A model generated the notes under the pieces. That model was not told where the DNA came from and searched no databases. It was given only the letters and a program-made list of their open reading frames with translations. From Aptenodytes patagonicus (taxonomy: Eukaryota; Chordata; Aves; Sphenisciformes; Spheniscidae): a DNA stretch of 64,000 nt. Below are positions 25,601-35,919 of this stretch, piece by piece. Position 1 is the first letter of the stretch. Every line of letters begins with the position of its first letter. The position numbers were made by a program, and so were the translations under genes. The stretch is taken from positions 1,800,501-1,864,500 of the forward strand of contig NC_134960.1 in NCBI RefSeq assembly GCF_965638725.1, written 5' to 3'.

Positions 25601-28459
25601 AGCCCGTGTTCCCGACAGAAAGGGGCCGGGGGAAGCCGAGATCCTTTTTCTGGAGTTTTAGCTTTATTCTTCATTGAGCTGCACTTCCTCAGTTTATTAG
25701 ATCAGACTGCCACATCATCCAAAGGCGTCATCGCAGGCTATTTTTTATCGGATTATCTAATGCCTGAACAAAGCACAGAGGCTAGAAAGTTAGCTTTAGA
25801 AGATAAATCATATGCCATTGTACATCCCTTTAACACTGCGCATATCAGTGAACGGACACAGCTCGTGAGTTTGCAGCGGGGAAAGCTGCTGGGGGTGCAT
25901 GGCCCACACACCCCCCATCTGCAGGGCAGCACGGGCTGAGGAACAGGGCAGAAGAAGAAACACACAGGTTTCAAACTCGTTTATCGATTTCTGTTGTCCT
26001 CAGGTTATCCTCATTAACTACCACTTTTTTTTCTGAAAATAGACACGCTCAGGGGATCCTACAAATGTTTTACACATTCAAATAGTGCCCACACCTCAAC
26101 AGCGCTGCTCCTACACACGGGTCGATAGACCAATAACACTGCCAGGAGCAGGGGTTACACGACCCTGGCATGCTTGGACGGTGTATCACATTTAGCTATA
26201 CAGGAACCGCCTAGTTATGTGACAAACTCCACTAATGCATTACCCTTCCCCCCCCCCCCCCCAAAAAAAAAAAAGATCAAGTTTTAAAACTCTCAGTTCT
26301 CCTCCACTGCCTCATAATCCAGTAACTTAAAGATTAAATGAGCTTGTTCTGAACGTCTCCAGGCTACCTCTACTTACTGGATCCTGTATTCAGCTCTAGC
26401 CCTTATGGTTACCAATTCACTACAAGTCTTTCTTTATTGGCACATGGTATGTTCGTTAATTGTACATTCATACACACAATCAGTTTCAGTGTATGGAAAA
26501 AAAATTGACACATTCAATGCTAGAGAGACTCTCCCACCCTCTCATCTCCTCTTCACCTAAATACCAACTCTGCATCTTTAGTTTCACAGCTTGCAGGGTT
26601 TTTGGAGCAACACAAGCATTAGGAGCCAGTTCAGCAATAACACGCTTTACAACAACGCGAATACCAGGGTTCTGGCAGAGGGCGAGGAAAAAGAAAGCAA
26701 TTTCTAAGCAGCTACACAAAAGTAGATATATTTATATGTGAGTTTCTGATTCTGCACTCCGGTTACACCAGTCATTTCACGGGGCCTCCCTTATCTGTTT
26801 GTCTTTAGCAGTCTAAATCCTTCGGGGCACAGCCTGCCTCCCTAATCTCTGCAGTACCACACAGTTACGCTCTACAGCAACAGCGGTGTCTGCTATGTCT
26901 CTGTCGGATGTGTTAGCAGGATCTGGCGAAACGACAGCTTTACACATTTCTCTTTAAGGAAACCAGGATTGTGCTTATCGGTCAGGTACAGAGTCACTGA
27001 AGAGCAACGCAATAGTGTCCTTCAGCACATTTGGTCACCTATCTCCACGGGCTGAAGGTGGTGGGACATGAAGCTAGATCCCTTTGTAAAAGACGTTTGT
27101 CGGGGTCAACACCAACGGCAGGACTCTGACGGGAGAGGCGATTAGTGAAGAGACCTGGTTATCTGTACCTACCATTTCCGAGAACAACAGTAAAGAGATT
27201 TGTCTTCATAAGTGAACACATCTGTTTTGCACAGAATGAAAAAAAAAAGCCTAAGTTTTACTTAACTTTTACATTTCTAGTATGTAAAAAACCAGAGCTC
27301 TCCAGCTGCCATAATGAGACTAACATCCCATCCTGATGGGAAGGTGCATCTCGTATTCTGAAAAGAGCGAGCCTACCCACGCTGAAAATGCTACCAAGGT
27401 AAAGTCATAACACAGTGATTTCTTGTAAGAACCTCGGTTAAGCAGGAAAGTATTGTGTACCGTCTTGAGGGATTTCTCTCCCTTACTTTAAGCAACGAAG
27501 TCTCCACGTCTGCACGTCAGAAACGTGCGTGAGCAGGAGCCGGGTCACACAGCGGGGCCCAACCGACCCCGAACCCTTTCTGTGAGGCTGATACTCCTGA
27601 CAAAACACATCCTCTCCTTCAGGAGGCAGGGAAGGAAGAACAACCCCAAATCTACGAGGGAGCTCTTTAAGGACAGTTTCTGGCCTACGGGGGTTTCAAT
27701 CCAAGCCAGAGGCGACCGCATGTAAAAGATGAAATAAAATTAACGCTCGTCTCAAGACAATGCCGAACAAGTTCGCTCCTCGGAAGAGTCCACGCAAAGT
27801 TCGCTGACCTGCGGGCTGGAACCGAGAGGCCACGGGGCGTCTCTGCAGCACCGCAGGGGGCCAGAGAGGAACATGACCGGCGGGGACAGCACCCCGCGCA
27901 CAAGGTCGCTCCGGCCCCTCCGCCGCGCTCTGCGCCGAGACCGGCCCCGGGAGCGGGCAGATGCCCGGTCCCGGGGAAAGGCCTGGGGCAGCGCGGCCCC
28001 GGAGCAGGCGGGGAACCGCTCCGCAGCCCAAGCCCGGCCCGGCCGCCGGCGGGGCCCACCGCGCCTCAGCGGGCAGCCGAGGCCTCCGCCCCCCCCACCC
28101 CGCCCCGGGCACTGCTGCCGCCGGAGGCCGCGGGCCCGGTCACCGCCCCGCTCTCCCCCTTTCCCCGCAGCGGGACAGCGGCCCCCGCGCCCGCAGGCCC
28201 GGCCCTGGCCCAGACCTAGGCCGACCCGCCGCCCCGGGAGACGCCCGGCCTCGGGCCAGGGCTGAGGCGCCGCCCGGCTCCCCGGGCCCCCGGGGCACGG
28301 CCGCCGGGGGGGGGGAGGCGGGGACGGCGGGTCCCCGCCCGGCCCCGGGCTCCGTCCTCCCCGGCGCGGCCTACGGAGCCGCGGCGCTCGCGTGCCCGCC
28401 GCCGCCCCCCTCACCTGCTGGTACCGGCCGCTGCTGGGCTCGGCGGCCGCGGCCGCCAT
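10516..28459 (-). CDS. NDFIP1: NEDD4 family-interacting protein 1
   Basis: Membrane adaptor of Golgi and endosomes that recruits and activates NEDD4-family HECT ubiquitin ligases and helps sort their targets. Seven coding exons join in phase: 28415-28459, 15848-15935, 14526-14656, 13483-13570, 13172-13296, 11223-11289 and 10516-10619, 648 bases giving 215 aa (human 221). Visible features are the ligase-binding PY motifs PPPY (33-36), PPSY (58-61) and LPSY (67-70), an acidic linker ([15 protein letters not shown]), three hydrophobic segments at about 113-133, 142-158 and 172-188, and the C-terminus RTRVLFIY. All introns are GT-AG. The start is the ATG opening [15 protein letters not shown] inside a CpG island; this N-terminus is about six residues shorter than human. 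Intron 1 spans 12.5 kb and hosts a CR1. NDFIP2 is the paralogue, but the C-terminus and the GNPDA1/RNF14 neighbourhood point to NDFIP1. Confidence 0.97.
11223..11289 (-). CDS. NDFIP1: NDFIP1 coding exon 6
   Basis: Codes residues 160-181, [17 protein letters not shown] and the start of the third membrane segment. The donor is GTGAGT and the acceptor follows a long T run. Confidence 0.96.
13172..13296 (-). CDS. NDFIP1: NDFIP1 coding exon 5
   Basis: Codes residues 118-159, most of membrane segment one ([15 protein letters not shown]) and all of segment two ([17 protein letters not shown]). The donor is GTAAGT. Confidence 0.97.
13483..13570 (-). CDS. NDFIP1: NDFIP1 coding exon 4
   Basis: Codes residues 89-117: the acidic linker before the membrane, then [14 protein letters not shown] entering the first membrane segment. 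It ends one base into the following Met codon. Confidence 0.97.
14526..14656 (-). CDS. NDFIP1: NDFIP1 coding exon 3 (PY motifs 2 and 3)
   Basis: Codes residues 45-88 with PPSY (58-61) and LPSY (67-70), which bind WW domains of NEDD4-family ligases. The donor is GTGAGT. Confidence 0.97.
15848..15935 (-). CDS. NDFIP1: NDFIP1 coding exon 2 (PY motif 1)
   Basis: Codes residues 16-44, [10 protein letters not shown] followed by the PPPY motif at 33-36. It ends one base into the next codon. Confidence 0.96.
15936..28414 (-). other. NDFIP1: NDFIP1 intron 1
   Basis: A 12.5 kb intron. Its main content is the CR1 element at 21371-23770. It also has scattered simple repeats such as a C run at about 26248-26264 and a short CA run near 23956-23970. 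No other exon-like segment was recognised. Confidence 0.85.
21371..23770 (-). mobile_element. CR1 LINE, 5'-truncated, nearly open ORF2
   Basis: A CR1 retrotransposon lies on the minus strand in NDFIP1 intron 1. It ends at 21371 in two copies of ATTCTATG, the CR1 tail. It starts inside the endonuclease domain (SDHKMVEF near the left of that domain's end) and continues through the reverse transcriptase, with [25 protein letters not shown] and the active-site box FADD at 22250-22261, to its natural stop at 21458-21460. The whole coding part stays in one frame; only three internal stops interrupt it, at 23252-23254, 23045-23047 and 22634-22636, and the first and third fit CGA to TGA decay. The stretch 21458-22633 is open for 391 codons. 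The lack of frameshifts suggests a fairly recent insertion. Confidence 0.95.
28415..28459 (-). CDS. NDFIP1: NDFIP1 coding exon 1
   Basis: Codes residues 1-15, [15 protein letters not shown], ending at a GTGAGG donor. The RYQQ joining to LQNEEE of the next exon fixes the reading frame and start. Confidence 0.92.
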
Positions 28460-28774
28460 GGCGCTCGGCGGGGCGAGGGCGAGCGGGCGGCGGGACGGGG
28501 GCGGGGGTGGCTCGGCGGCGGCGCTGCCCGGCCGCCTCCCGACGGGCGCTGTGGAGGCGGAGGCGGCGGCAGCCGGGTCGCTCCTCGCTGCAGGCTCCGC
28601 TCCCGCCCTCCGCCCGTTACGCTCGGTCGCGCCCGCCTCCCGCCCCACCCGCCCGCCCCGCGGGGACGGGCCAGGGGCCGCGTCCTGCCGCCAGCGAGAG
28701 CCGCCGCGGGGCTGAGCGCGGCGGTCGGCGGCGGGGTCGCTCCGGGCCGGCTCCGCCGGAGGGCGACGACAGCC

Positions 28775-28810
28775 AGCCCCAAAGGCAGCCCCAAAGGCAG
28801 CCCCAAAGGC
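28775..28810. repeat. Three tandem 12-bp units
   Basis: The unit AGCCCCAAAGGC occurs three times without interruption, followed by a four-base partial copy. It lies about 320 bases upstream of the NDFIP1 start codon. Confidence 0.9.
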
Positions 28811-28940
28811 AGCCGCGTGTGCCCAGCTCCGGACCGAGAGGCGGGGCAGGGCGCGGGGGGGTGCCTGGGGGGGGACCCGGCGCACCTCTGCCCACGGGGA
28901 CGATGTGGGCCGGCAGCACATTCCCTGGCAGCTTGTGGGA

Positions 28941-31900
28941 GCTGAGAAAGTAACCCCACAAGCTGTGTGCACTACATATATGTTATGAAACTTCACGTAT
29001 AATTATTCAGAGTGAAAACTTCCATAGAAAGTGTTGAAGAAACGCAGGGAGCCGGAAAATGGATGTAAACCCACGTTGAAAACCAACGCCGCCTCAGCGA
29101 GGACCCGCCAGGGCCAGCACTCACAGAAACCGGCGCTGTCCTGAGCCGGGTTAACCAAGCCTTGGTCATATACACCCATCACCTTTCCCCGTCACCGACA
29201 CCGCACCGTCGCGCCAGCACGTGCCCGCACCGCCATTCCCAGCGGCGTAGCCGCGCAGGCAGAGAAGAGGCCTGCGACGTGCTGCACTGCAGCTGAAGCA
29301 AACACGAGATGTTGGCCAACTCCTCCGAAAGTGCCATCAGATCTTTAATATCCACATAAAGCAGATGGCGTCGCAGATTGGAAATCTCATTCCAAAAGAA
29401 GCACACGTAGGAAACCACGCAGAGATAGAAGTTTGTTTATCCAGAGAGTTTTTGCGTTGAATATTACATTGGTTAAGAGACTTTCCAGCTTGTGTAACCT
29501 TTGTTTTCTACATGCACAGTTCAGCTATAGTCAGGCTTGTACGAAACGACCCACATCAATCCCTAAGGTTGATGAGACTTAAATATAGCAGCTTTAGGAT
29601 GAAGAAGGCTGAATCAGCCCCGCTGGGATTCCAAGCTGCAAATTCAGAGTGTCGCAAGCGTTTAAACCTGAGGACGTGGTTTTGAACTGCATACTCAGTC
29701 ATAAATACAGGCTCTAATGCTCATTATTCAGTACCGTAATCAGGTTGGATTTTTTTTTCCTGTATTCTGTCTTTGCAGGAGTATAGATAGTTCACCGATG
29801 TCTTAGTGAGATGAATGAACATCACAGTTCTCATGTTGAAGGAGAGGCAGGAATTGTAAAGGATTTTAGCCAGGAATAACCTCAGAGAGTGACTCCCAAG
29901 AAACGCTGGAGACACGAGGAAAATGCAGGTTTCTTGCAACACGGATGCCCTTTGAAGGAGCTGGAATGAGAGCTGCAGGCACTGACAAGACTCTCTGGTT
30001 TCACCTTTCCACAAGATTCACAGTTTGCACTAAGAATCTCTCCTGCAGTAAGAAGCTGTCCCGATGACTTGTGCGGATTTACTTGCATTGAGGTGGGATT
30101 ATATCCCAAAGTAAGGCTATAGCCACAGTGGTAATTAGCTGTACACTGATTGACTTGGACATTGTAGAGACTAAAATAAGAAGCAACCTGCACACGTCCT
30201 CAGAAAAGATGCCGGAACGGATCCTGAAGAAATGGTGAAACAGTTTGTGTCGCAGCCGTTTTGGGGCCAGCTGGAGGCAAATCACTGCCTAAATTAGGCC
30301 ATCTAGTCTGAGCAAGACGAATTCAGGAAGGGTAATGGCAATTTCTTCCATCTGCTTTCTGCGTATTTGTTTTATTTTATTAGGTGGGGAAGCTCTGTAG
30401 AAAGATGACGCTGTGGTTACAGTGCATGACTGGTTCTGCTTTCATTTCCCGCGTGGTTTTAGGCAAATCACTTCATACCTCTGTGTTTTTTGATTTTTCC
30501 TCCAGTGCAAAATGTCTTTTCTCCCAAGAGATGTTCTGAAGCTCGAAGTCATTGCTTTTTAGTGACTTCCCCAGGGGATGTGCTGTGAAAGTGTTTGAAA
30601 GTAATTGAAAGTATTACAGAATTGCAGTACAGTGAGTCTTCTGAAATCCTAGCGCTGTGCAAGTGGTCCTTTAATTATTGTGTAGGACTGAGCAACGAAG
30701 GGAACACTTTTAATCTACACTTTGTAATAAATATTGAACTCTAAAAGCTAAATAGTAAACCTCAAAGGCAGGGCGTTTTAAAGCTAGACTAATAAGAAAT
30801 AAGCAGGACATTTAAACTAGATCTTTCTTCTAATCTTTTAGTGATAAATGACCCAATTAAGAAAAAAGCAAAGACAAAATGTTCGCATAAGCTAATGGGT
30901 CAAGTTGTACCTGTGAAGCTCTCCTGTTTAATAGCTTAATCATACGCAAGCAGGCTGCAACTGGCAGGTTAAGAAAAAGTAAAAGTGACAGTGGAGTGTT
31001 GTTCACTAAAAGGCTGGATTATCCACCCATTCGCAACGCTGGGCTCAAGGAAGACGGAAACTTTATTACAGGTCTGATCCAAAGACCGCTGGTTTCAACA
31101 GAAACTTCTCCGTGCTGCCCACGAAACCTCGACGGAGTGCTGTGAGCCTGGCTGGGGGATGAGCTGCTGCTGTCCGCTTGGTTCCTTCGGTCCCAGTAGC
31201 TGTTTGTAGTGTTCACTGGTTGTCTGTACATTTACAGTCTTACTAAAAAAACTTTTTTGTCATCAACTATAAATAATAAAGTGAGTAATATTCCTGTGCC
31301 CCCAGAGGCATACATACTTAATATGCAAGAAGTGGAATCATAGGGTTTGGATATACGTATATGTCGTGACTTGTTTTCGCACTGTGGAATAACATCCTGA
31401 ATTATAGTTGTGTAATTAGGCTGGAAAGATTTGTTAAGGATTAGTAAATGCTGTCTAACAGATGTTCCTCCCCAAAACATCATGAAAGATTTCTGCAACT
31501 GTGAAAAAGTAAAGAAAGGAGAAGCAGCAGGAGAGGGGTCTCTCATATGTAGTTAACTTTGATACAGCTGTCAATTATTTCTAGGAATTTACTGATATGA
31601 AATGAGTTTTACTTTGAGACACCACTATGTACCTTGATGCTCTTCAGTTTCTTAATGTTTTTTACTTGGTACCATTTTGTATTTGAATCTTCTTTTAGCT
31701 TTTTGCTAGTTCAAAGCTTTATCAACACAGTATAGCATTACTCTCATCGCGATTTGGTTTAAAACCATGCTACCGATGTATCTACAGTAGGTCAGGGCCT
31801 CGCTGGGTCTTCCTGGATTTGCTGCCTCTTCAGAGAAACAGAATTGGCGATGACCACCATCTGTGCAAGCACGAACCCCAGCCGTTTCACAGGCAGCATG

Positions 31901-34900
31901 GCTTCACACCTCTGGATGTGCCTGCCTTTATGCTGCCCGGTCAAACGTGCTCCAACACGGCCTCTAAAAGCACATGAGAGCCCCCGACCTGAAGCCCTGT
32001 GACAGCCCTGGCCAAGCAAGCTGCACCACGCCTCGTCCAGCCTCGGCAGAGGTCAGGTTCCCCGGCACGGCAGATGCAGGCATGGATCTCTGTACGCAGC
32101 TCTGAACACGCACGCAGCTGCAATTGTCTGCTGATTGTTTGTTGTAACAACAAAAGCTGCTCGGTCACATCGGGTCTGCTGTAACGCGGAGTAGCTACAC
32201 AGCGAGCACAACCGCACACGCTCTTACAGCCCAGGCAGAGCTACTCATAAGCAGTGCCTTGTTTACTGGTGCGCAAAATTACACCCCAATAAGCCACGAG
32301 TATCGTAAGGAAGGGGAACAAAGATAGCAGCAGCATTGAGACGGAAGACTTCCCCAACGGGACTTCTCTTCTCCTGAAATTCAACAGCAGAACTGAGGTT
32401 CAGGCTATCAAGTGATGAAGACGAGTTTGTGCTGACTGTGAACAGGGCAAGGCAGACAGCTGAGCTCCGAATTGCCTTCATCTAGCATAGCTAACTCTGT
32501 CAGAGCTGGGTTTTTGGAGCCCTAACTCCCTGATTTCACCAGTGATATTTGTCACTCCATTATTTCTTCAGCCTACTGGAGAAATCACAATTAACCAATG
32601 GTTAATTTAATCTCGCTATCCAGATTAAATCCCTCACTGCATAGACCAGCAGTTTTTAACCTAGTGAGGAGTGAAGCTCTGCCAGTTTTCCCACGGGAGC
32701 CTCATCTGCAAAAACGGGAAGGGACTGGCATGTGTGCTCTCCGGAGCTGCCTGCTCATGCACCACCCTAGCACGTCAGCTTGCTGTGACCCCCCAACAAA
32801 CTCCTAACTGGGATTTGGGTGCTGCTGGGAGAGCTAAGCAGTGAGCGGGGCTTGCAGAAAAGAGCAGCTCCCCTCCAGATCTATCCAACGTGAAATCTTG
32901 TTTCTCCTTTTCTTACAAATAGGGGTGAGAAGGTAAATGGAACATGCTGGAGCAGGAAGAGGTGACAGATGGTGGATATTAAAAAGACTCTTTAATTACA
33001 GGATTTGGAGAGAGGGTCCTTTATGGAGATAATTTTTTAATTGTTGCTTTTTTTAGGAAAATAATCCCAGTGCTCCCAAGCAATTCCCGTTAGTGAAAGC
33101 CCTGGTCTCTGAGCGCTGTTGACTCTAATCACTTCAACACAGAGAAAAAGAAAATGCTGTGCTTGTTAGAACTCCTTGGTTAAACTTCAACTTCTTCTGC
33201 AGAGAAGTGTTTGTTTCCTTCCATCTGCTGCCTTTGCAAGGAAGGAAAATCAGCCTGTTCAGATACCAGGAAGTTCTTCAACATTTGAACAGCTAGCTGT
33301 AAACGCAGAAACAATAACATGCATAAATTATCATACCTAAAAATACCCTGCATGCTGGTCACACATATAACCCAGCCCTGGAGCAATTCCTAAGTAACTT
33401 AAGACTGCGTGAAGTATGCAGATACACGGGATGTGGGCAGAACAGGGCAGCTGTGGCAGCAGGTGCACGTGCCTGGCTCTCTTGCACCGTTGTAGTTTTT
33501 TCCTCTCATCAAAACATGTTTTGCTTTTACTGGGAGCTGCCGGCTGCCTCCTACGTCTTTGTGCACCGTATCTGCCAAAGCCACTTGTACAGGAGATTAA
33601 ACCGAGAGCCAGACCCTTTGCAATCGACAGAGACCCACAGCATTTGAATTTAAACCAAATGCATCCTGACACTGGGGCTGTGTGAGCAGCGTGGTAGGAT
33701 GCTGTAAGGCTGATCCTCAAATGCAGCAGCTCTCCATACCGCCGAGGGGGCAAAGTGCAGTAAAGAAGACAAGGCAGGCGGCAGGGATGGGGTGATGGCT
33801 GTCCACAGGCCGCTCTGATGGCAGACAAACCCAACAACCCGCAAGTCACCCCAGGGAGGGACATGGTTGTTGCCCTACAGCTCACCGCTGTGGGAAGTCC
33901 ACGATGTCTCTTGCAATCAATTCCTGTGCGGTCTGTGCCTCCAGTATTTGCTTTTCAGAAACCTCCAAGCCCTCGCCGTGTTTCCATGGTAACGCTGAGC
34001 AATCCGATGTGGGTTATTTGCAGAATCGAGGTGCTGGTGCACTCTCCCTTCCGAGCCCTGCAGCAGTTTCGGCTTTGCACACCAGAAGCTGCAGGTGTGC
34101 TGCAATAACGGTGATGTGTTCTTCACCGCAACTCCCACGTCGGCGTGCAGGTCGGGGGGTATGCTCACCAGATTCCCTTCGTGCCGGCAGTACCTGGCAA
34201 ATGGTCTGAAGCGGCCCCAGGATGGGAAGTGTTCAGACCTCAGCCAGGTCCCCGCTGCCCCTCCATCCCAGTGGAGGCACAGCCCCCCGTTTAGTCAGCG
34301 CCTCTGTCCTGGGCCTGTGAACCCACAGGACCGATGGGTCTAACACACCAACACAACCCCGATGGGAAAAGTGGAAAAGCTGTTTCACACAGAGCCAAAG
34401 CCCAGGCTGCCCTGCACTGCAGGAGAGCAGAGGATGCCGCTGCTGTCAGCTCTTCACCCAGCACTACAGCCACCGAAATACTTTCCTGCCTGCTGGCTAA
34501 CCACTGCTGATGGAAATACACAGCGCTTTCAATTTATTTAGTCTCTGTGGCCTAAAACTCTTCCCGTGTCCAACCACAGCCGTCTGGCTATGGCCCGTCA
34601 CACCCATCATTCCCCATCCAAATGCAAACCAAGCCAGGACTTCTCAGCATCCACGATGAGACAGTATCAGGAGCACTCAGCCTAGCCAGGTCGTTTAAAT
34701 TATTAAAATAAGAAGGAACTGCACGGGCTGGATCCTAGCAAAGCAATTTGTATGTTATTCTTTCTTCTAATGAAAGTGAAAAGCTCTCTAACTTTGAAGT
34801 AAGAGCTTTGCATCTCAACAACGAACCAAGACTTTGCAAGGAGAGGTCGGGCACGTTTCCATCACAGCTTGAAGGCAGCCAGAGGAAGAGCAGAAAGGTC

Positions 34901-35394
34901 CTTTTGGGATACCACTGCTGTCAGGAGCAGCACAAACATCCGCAGGTCACGGTCTGTTCACTGGAGAGGGGCTCTGCTCCTGCAGCTGAAGCCCCAGAAT
35001 GACCCCGAAGCCCCAGAACGACCCCGACGTGCCCTGAAGCGGGTCCCTACAAAATGCTTCACGTGCGAGAGCTGCTCGTTCCTGCCTGGGACACGGCTGG
35101 CGGCTTCGCTTTAGGGATCGTGGGTGGCTGCGAGACACCCAGAGCGGCTGAAGGGCCGAGTCGGGCATGTCCCTGCAGTGACGGGGACGCCTGGGGAGAA
35201 GCAAGAAGGAGTAAGGAGATTTAAAGATCTAATTGCCTTTTTAATGCATCTGGGGAAAACGCTGGTTCCCAAATGCTTTGTCCCAGCATAAAACACATTT
35301 CCAGTGTTCATAACTATGATTCATTTGAACAGATCGCTAGCGGCCCAAGCACTTCATTACTGGTGTATTTAACCGCTTCTTTGAATTCTAACCC
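28941..35394. other. Intergenic region between NDFIP1 and GNPDA1
   Basis: About 6.5 kb between two divergent promoters. Several chance ORFs exist, but none has splice context or resembles a known protein. No CR1 fragment, RNA gene or long simple repeat was recognised. Enhancers may lie here but cannot be called from sequence alone. Confidence 0.6.
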
Positions 35395-35652
35395 TAAATT
35401 CTGACCCTACGATCCCCCCGGCTCGCCGGCCGGGCACGGCGGGGCCCGCTCCTCCCCGCCCCGCGGGGCCGCAGGGGCTTGGGCGGCGCTCGGAGCCGCC
35501 CGCGGGGCTCCCGCGGCGAGCGGCCGCCGTGAGGGGCCGGGTCCGGGTCCGGCGCTCACCGCCCACCGGCGGGGCGGCGCTGCTGCCTCGGCCCCGCCCG
35601 CTGAGGGGATCCCCGGGCGGCGGCAGCGGGAGCGCGGCGGCGGCGGGCGGGC

Positions 35653-35708
35653 AGGTAGGTAGGTAGGTAGGTAGGTAGGTAGGTAGGTAGGTAGGTAGGT
35701 AGGTAGGT
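35653..35708 (+). repeat. AGGT tetranucleotide array, 14 units
   Basis: Fourteen perfect AGGT units, 56 bases, ending in AGGTGAG. It is located 88-143 bases upstream of the GNPDA1 start codon, in the promoter or leader. Each unit carries AG followed by GTAGGT, close to a 5' splice-site consensus. Confidence 0.97.
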
Positions 35709-35729
35709 GAGAGGGGCGGCGGCGGCGGC

Positions 35730-35740
35730 AAGATGGCGGC
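35730..35740 (+). promoter_or_regulatory. YY1-type initiator element with embedded ATG
   Basis: AAGATGGCGGC is a full match to the YY1 consensus commonly found at or just downstream of start sites of TATA-less promoters. It lies 56 bases upstream of the GNPDA1 start codon, suggesting transcription starts close by. Its ATG opens a three-codon upstream ORF, ATG GCG GCG TAG, at 35733-35744. Confidence 0.75.
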
Positions 35741-35795
35741 GTAGCGGCGCTCGTCAGCTCGGCTCCCGCCCTGCCAGGCGGCGCCCGGCCCCGCC

Positions 35796-35919
35796 ATGAA
35801 GCTCGTCATCCTGGAGACGTACGCGCAGGCCAGCGAGTGGGCCGCCAAGTACATCCGCAACCGCATCGTCCACTTCGGGCCTGGCCCCGGGCGCTTCTTC
35901 ACGCTGGGGCTGCCCACAG
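35796..35919 (+). CDS. GNPDA1: GNPDA1 coding exon 1
   Basis: Codes residues 1-41 from the start ATG in a GCCCCGCCATGA context to GLPT. The donor is GTGGGT. The GC-rich third positions reflect the CpG island. Confidence 0.97.

Larger units (their letters stand above)
27860..28940. promoter_or_regulatory. CpG island, NDFIP1 promoter and first exon
   Basis: Strongly GC- and CpG-rich block surrounding NDFIP1 exon 1, as usual for a broadly expressed vertebrate gene. Transcription should start to the right of 28459 on the minus strand; no TATA box is evident close to the start codon. Confidence 0.75.

Noticed and set aside
27752-28996. 414-codon minus-strand ORF over NDFIP1 exon 1
   Set aside because: It is composed of Pro, Ala, Arg and Gly from CpG-island base composition and runs through the NDFIP1 exon 1 donor in another frame.
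33337-33885. 182-codon minus-strand ORF in the intergenic region
   Set aside because: Cys-rich but without a domain pattern; the same interval is open in other frames too, indicating composition.
35369-35917. 182-codon minus-strand ORF opposite GNPDA1 exon 1
   Set aside because: Antisense of the CpG island and AGGT array, whose translation gives a repetitive YLPT run.
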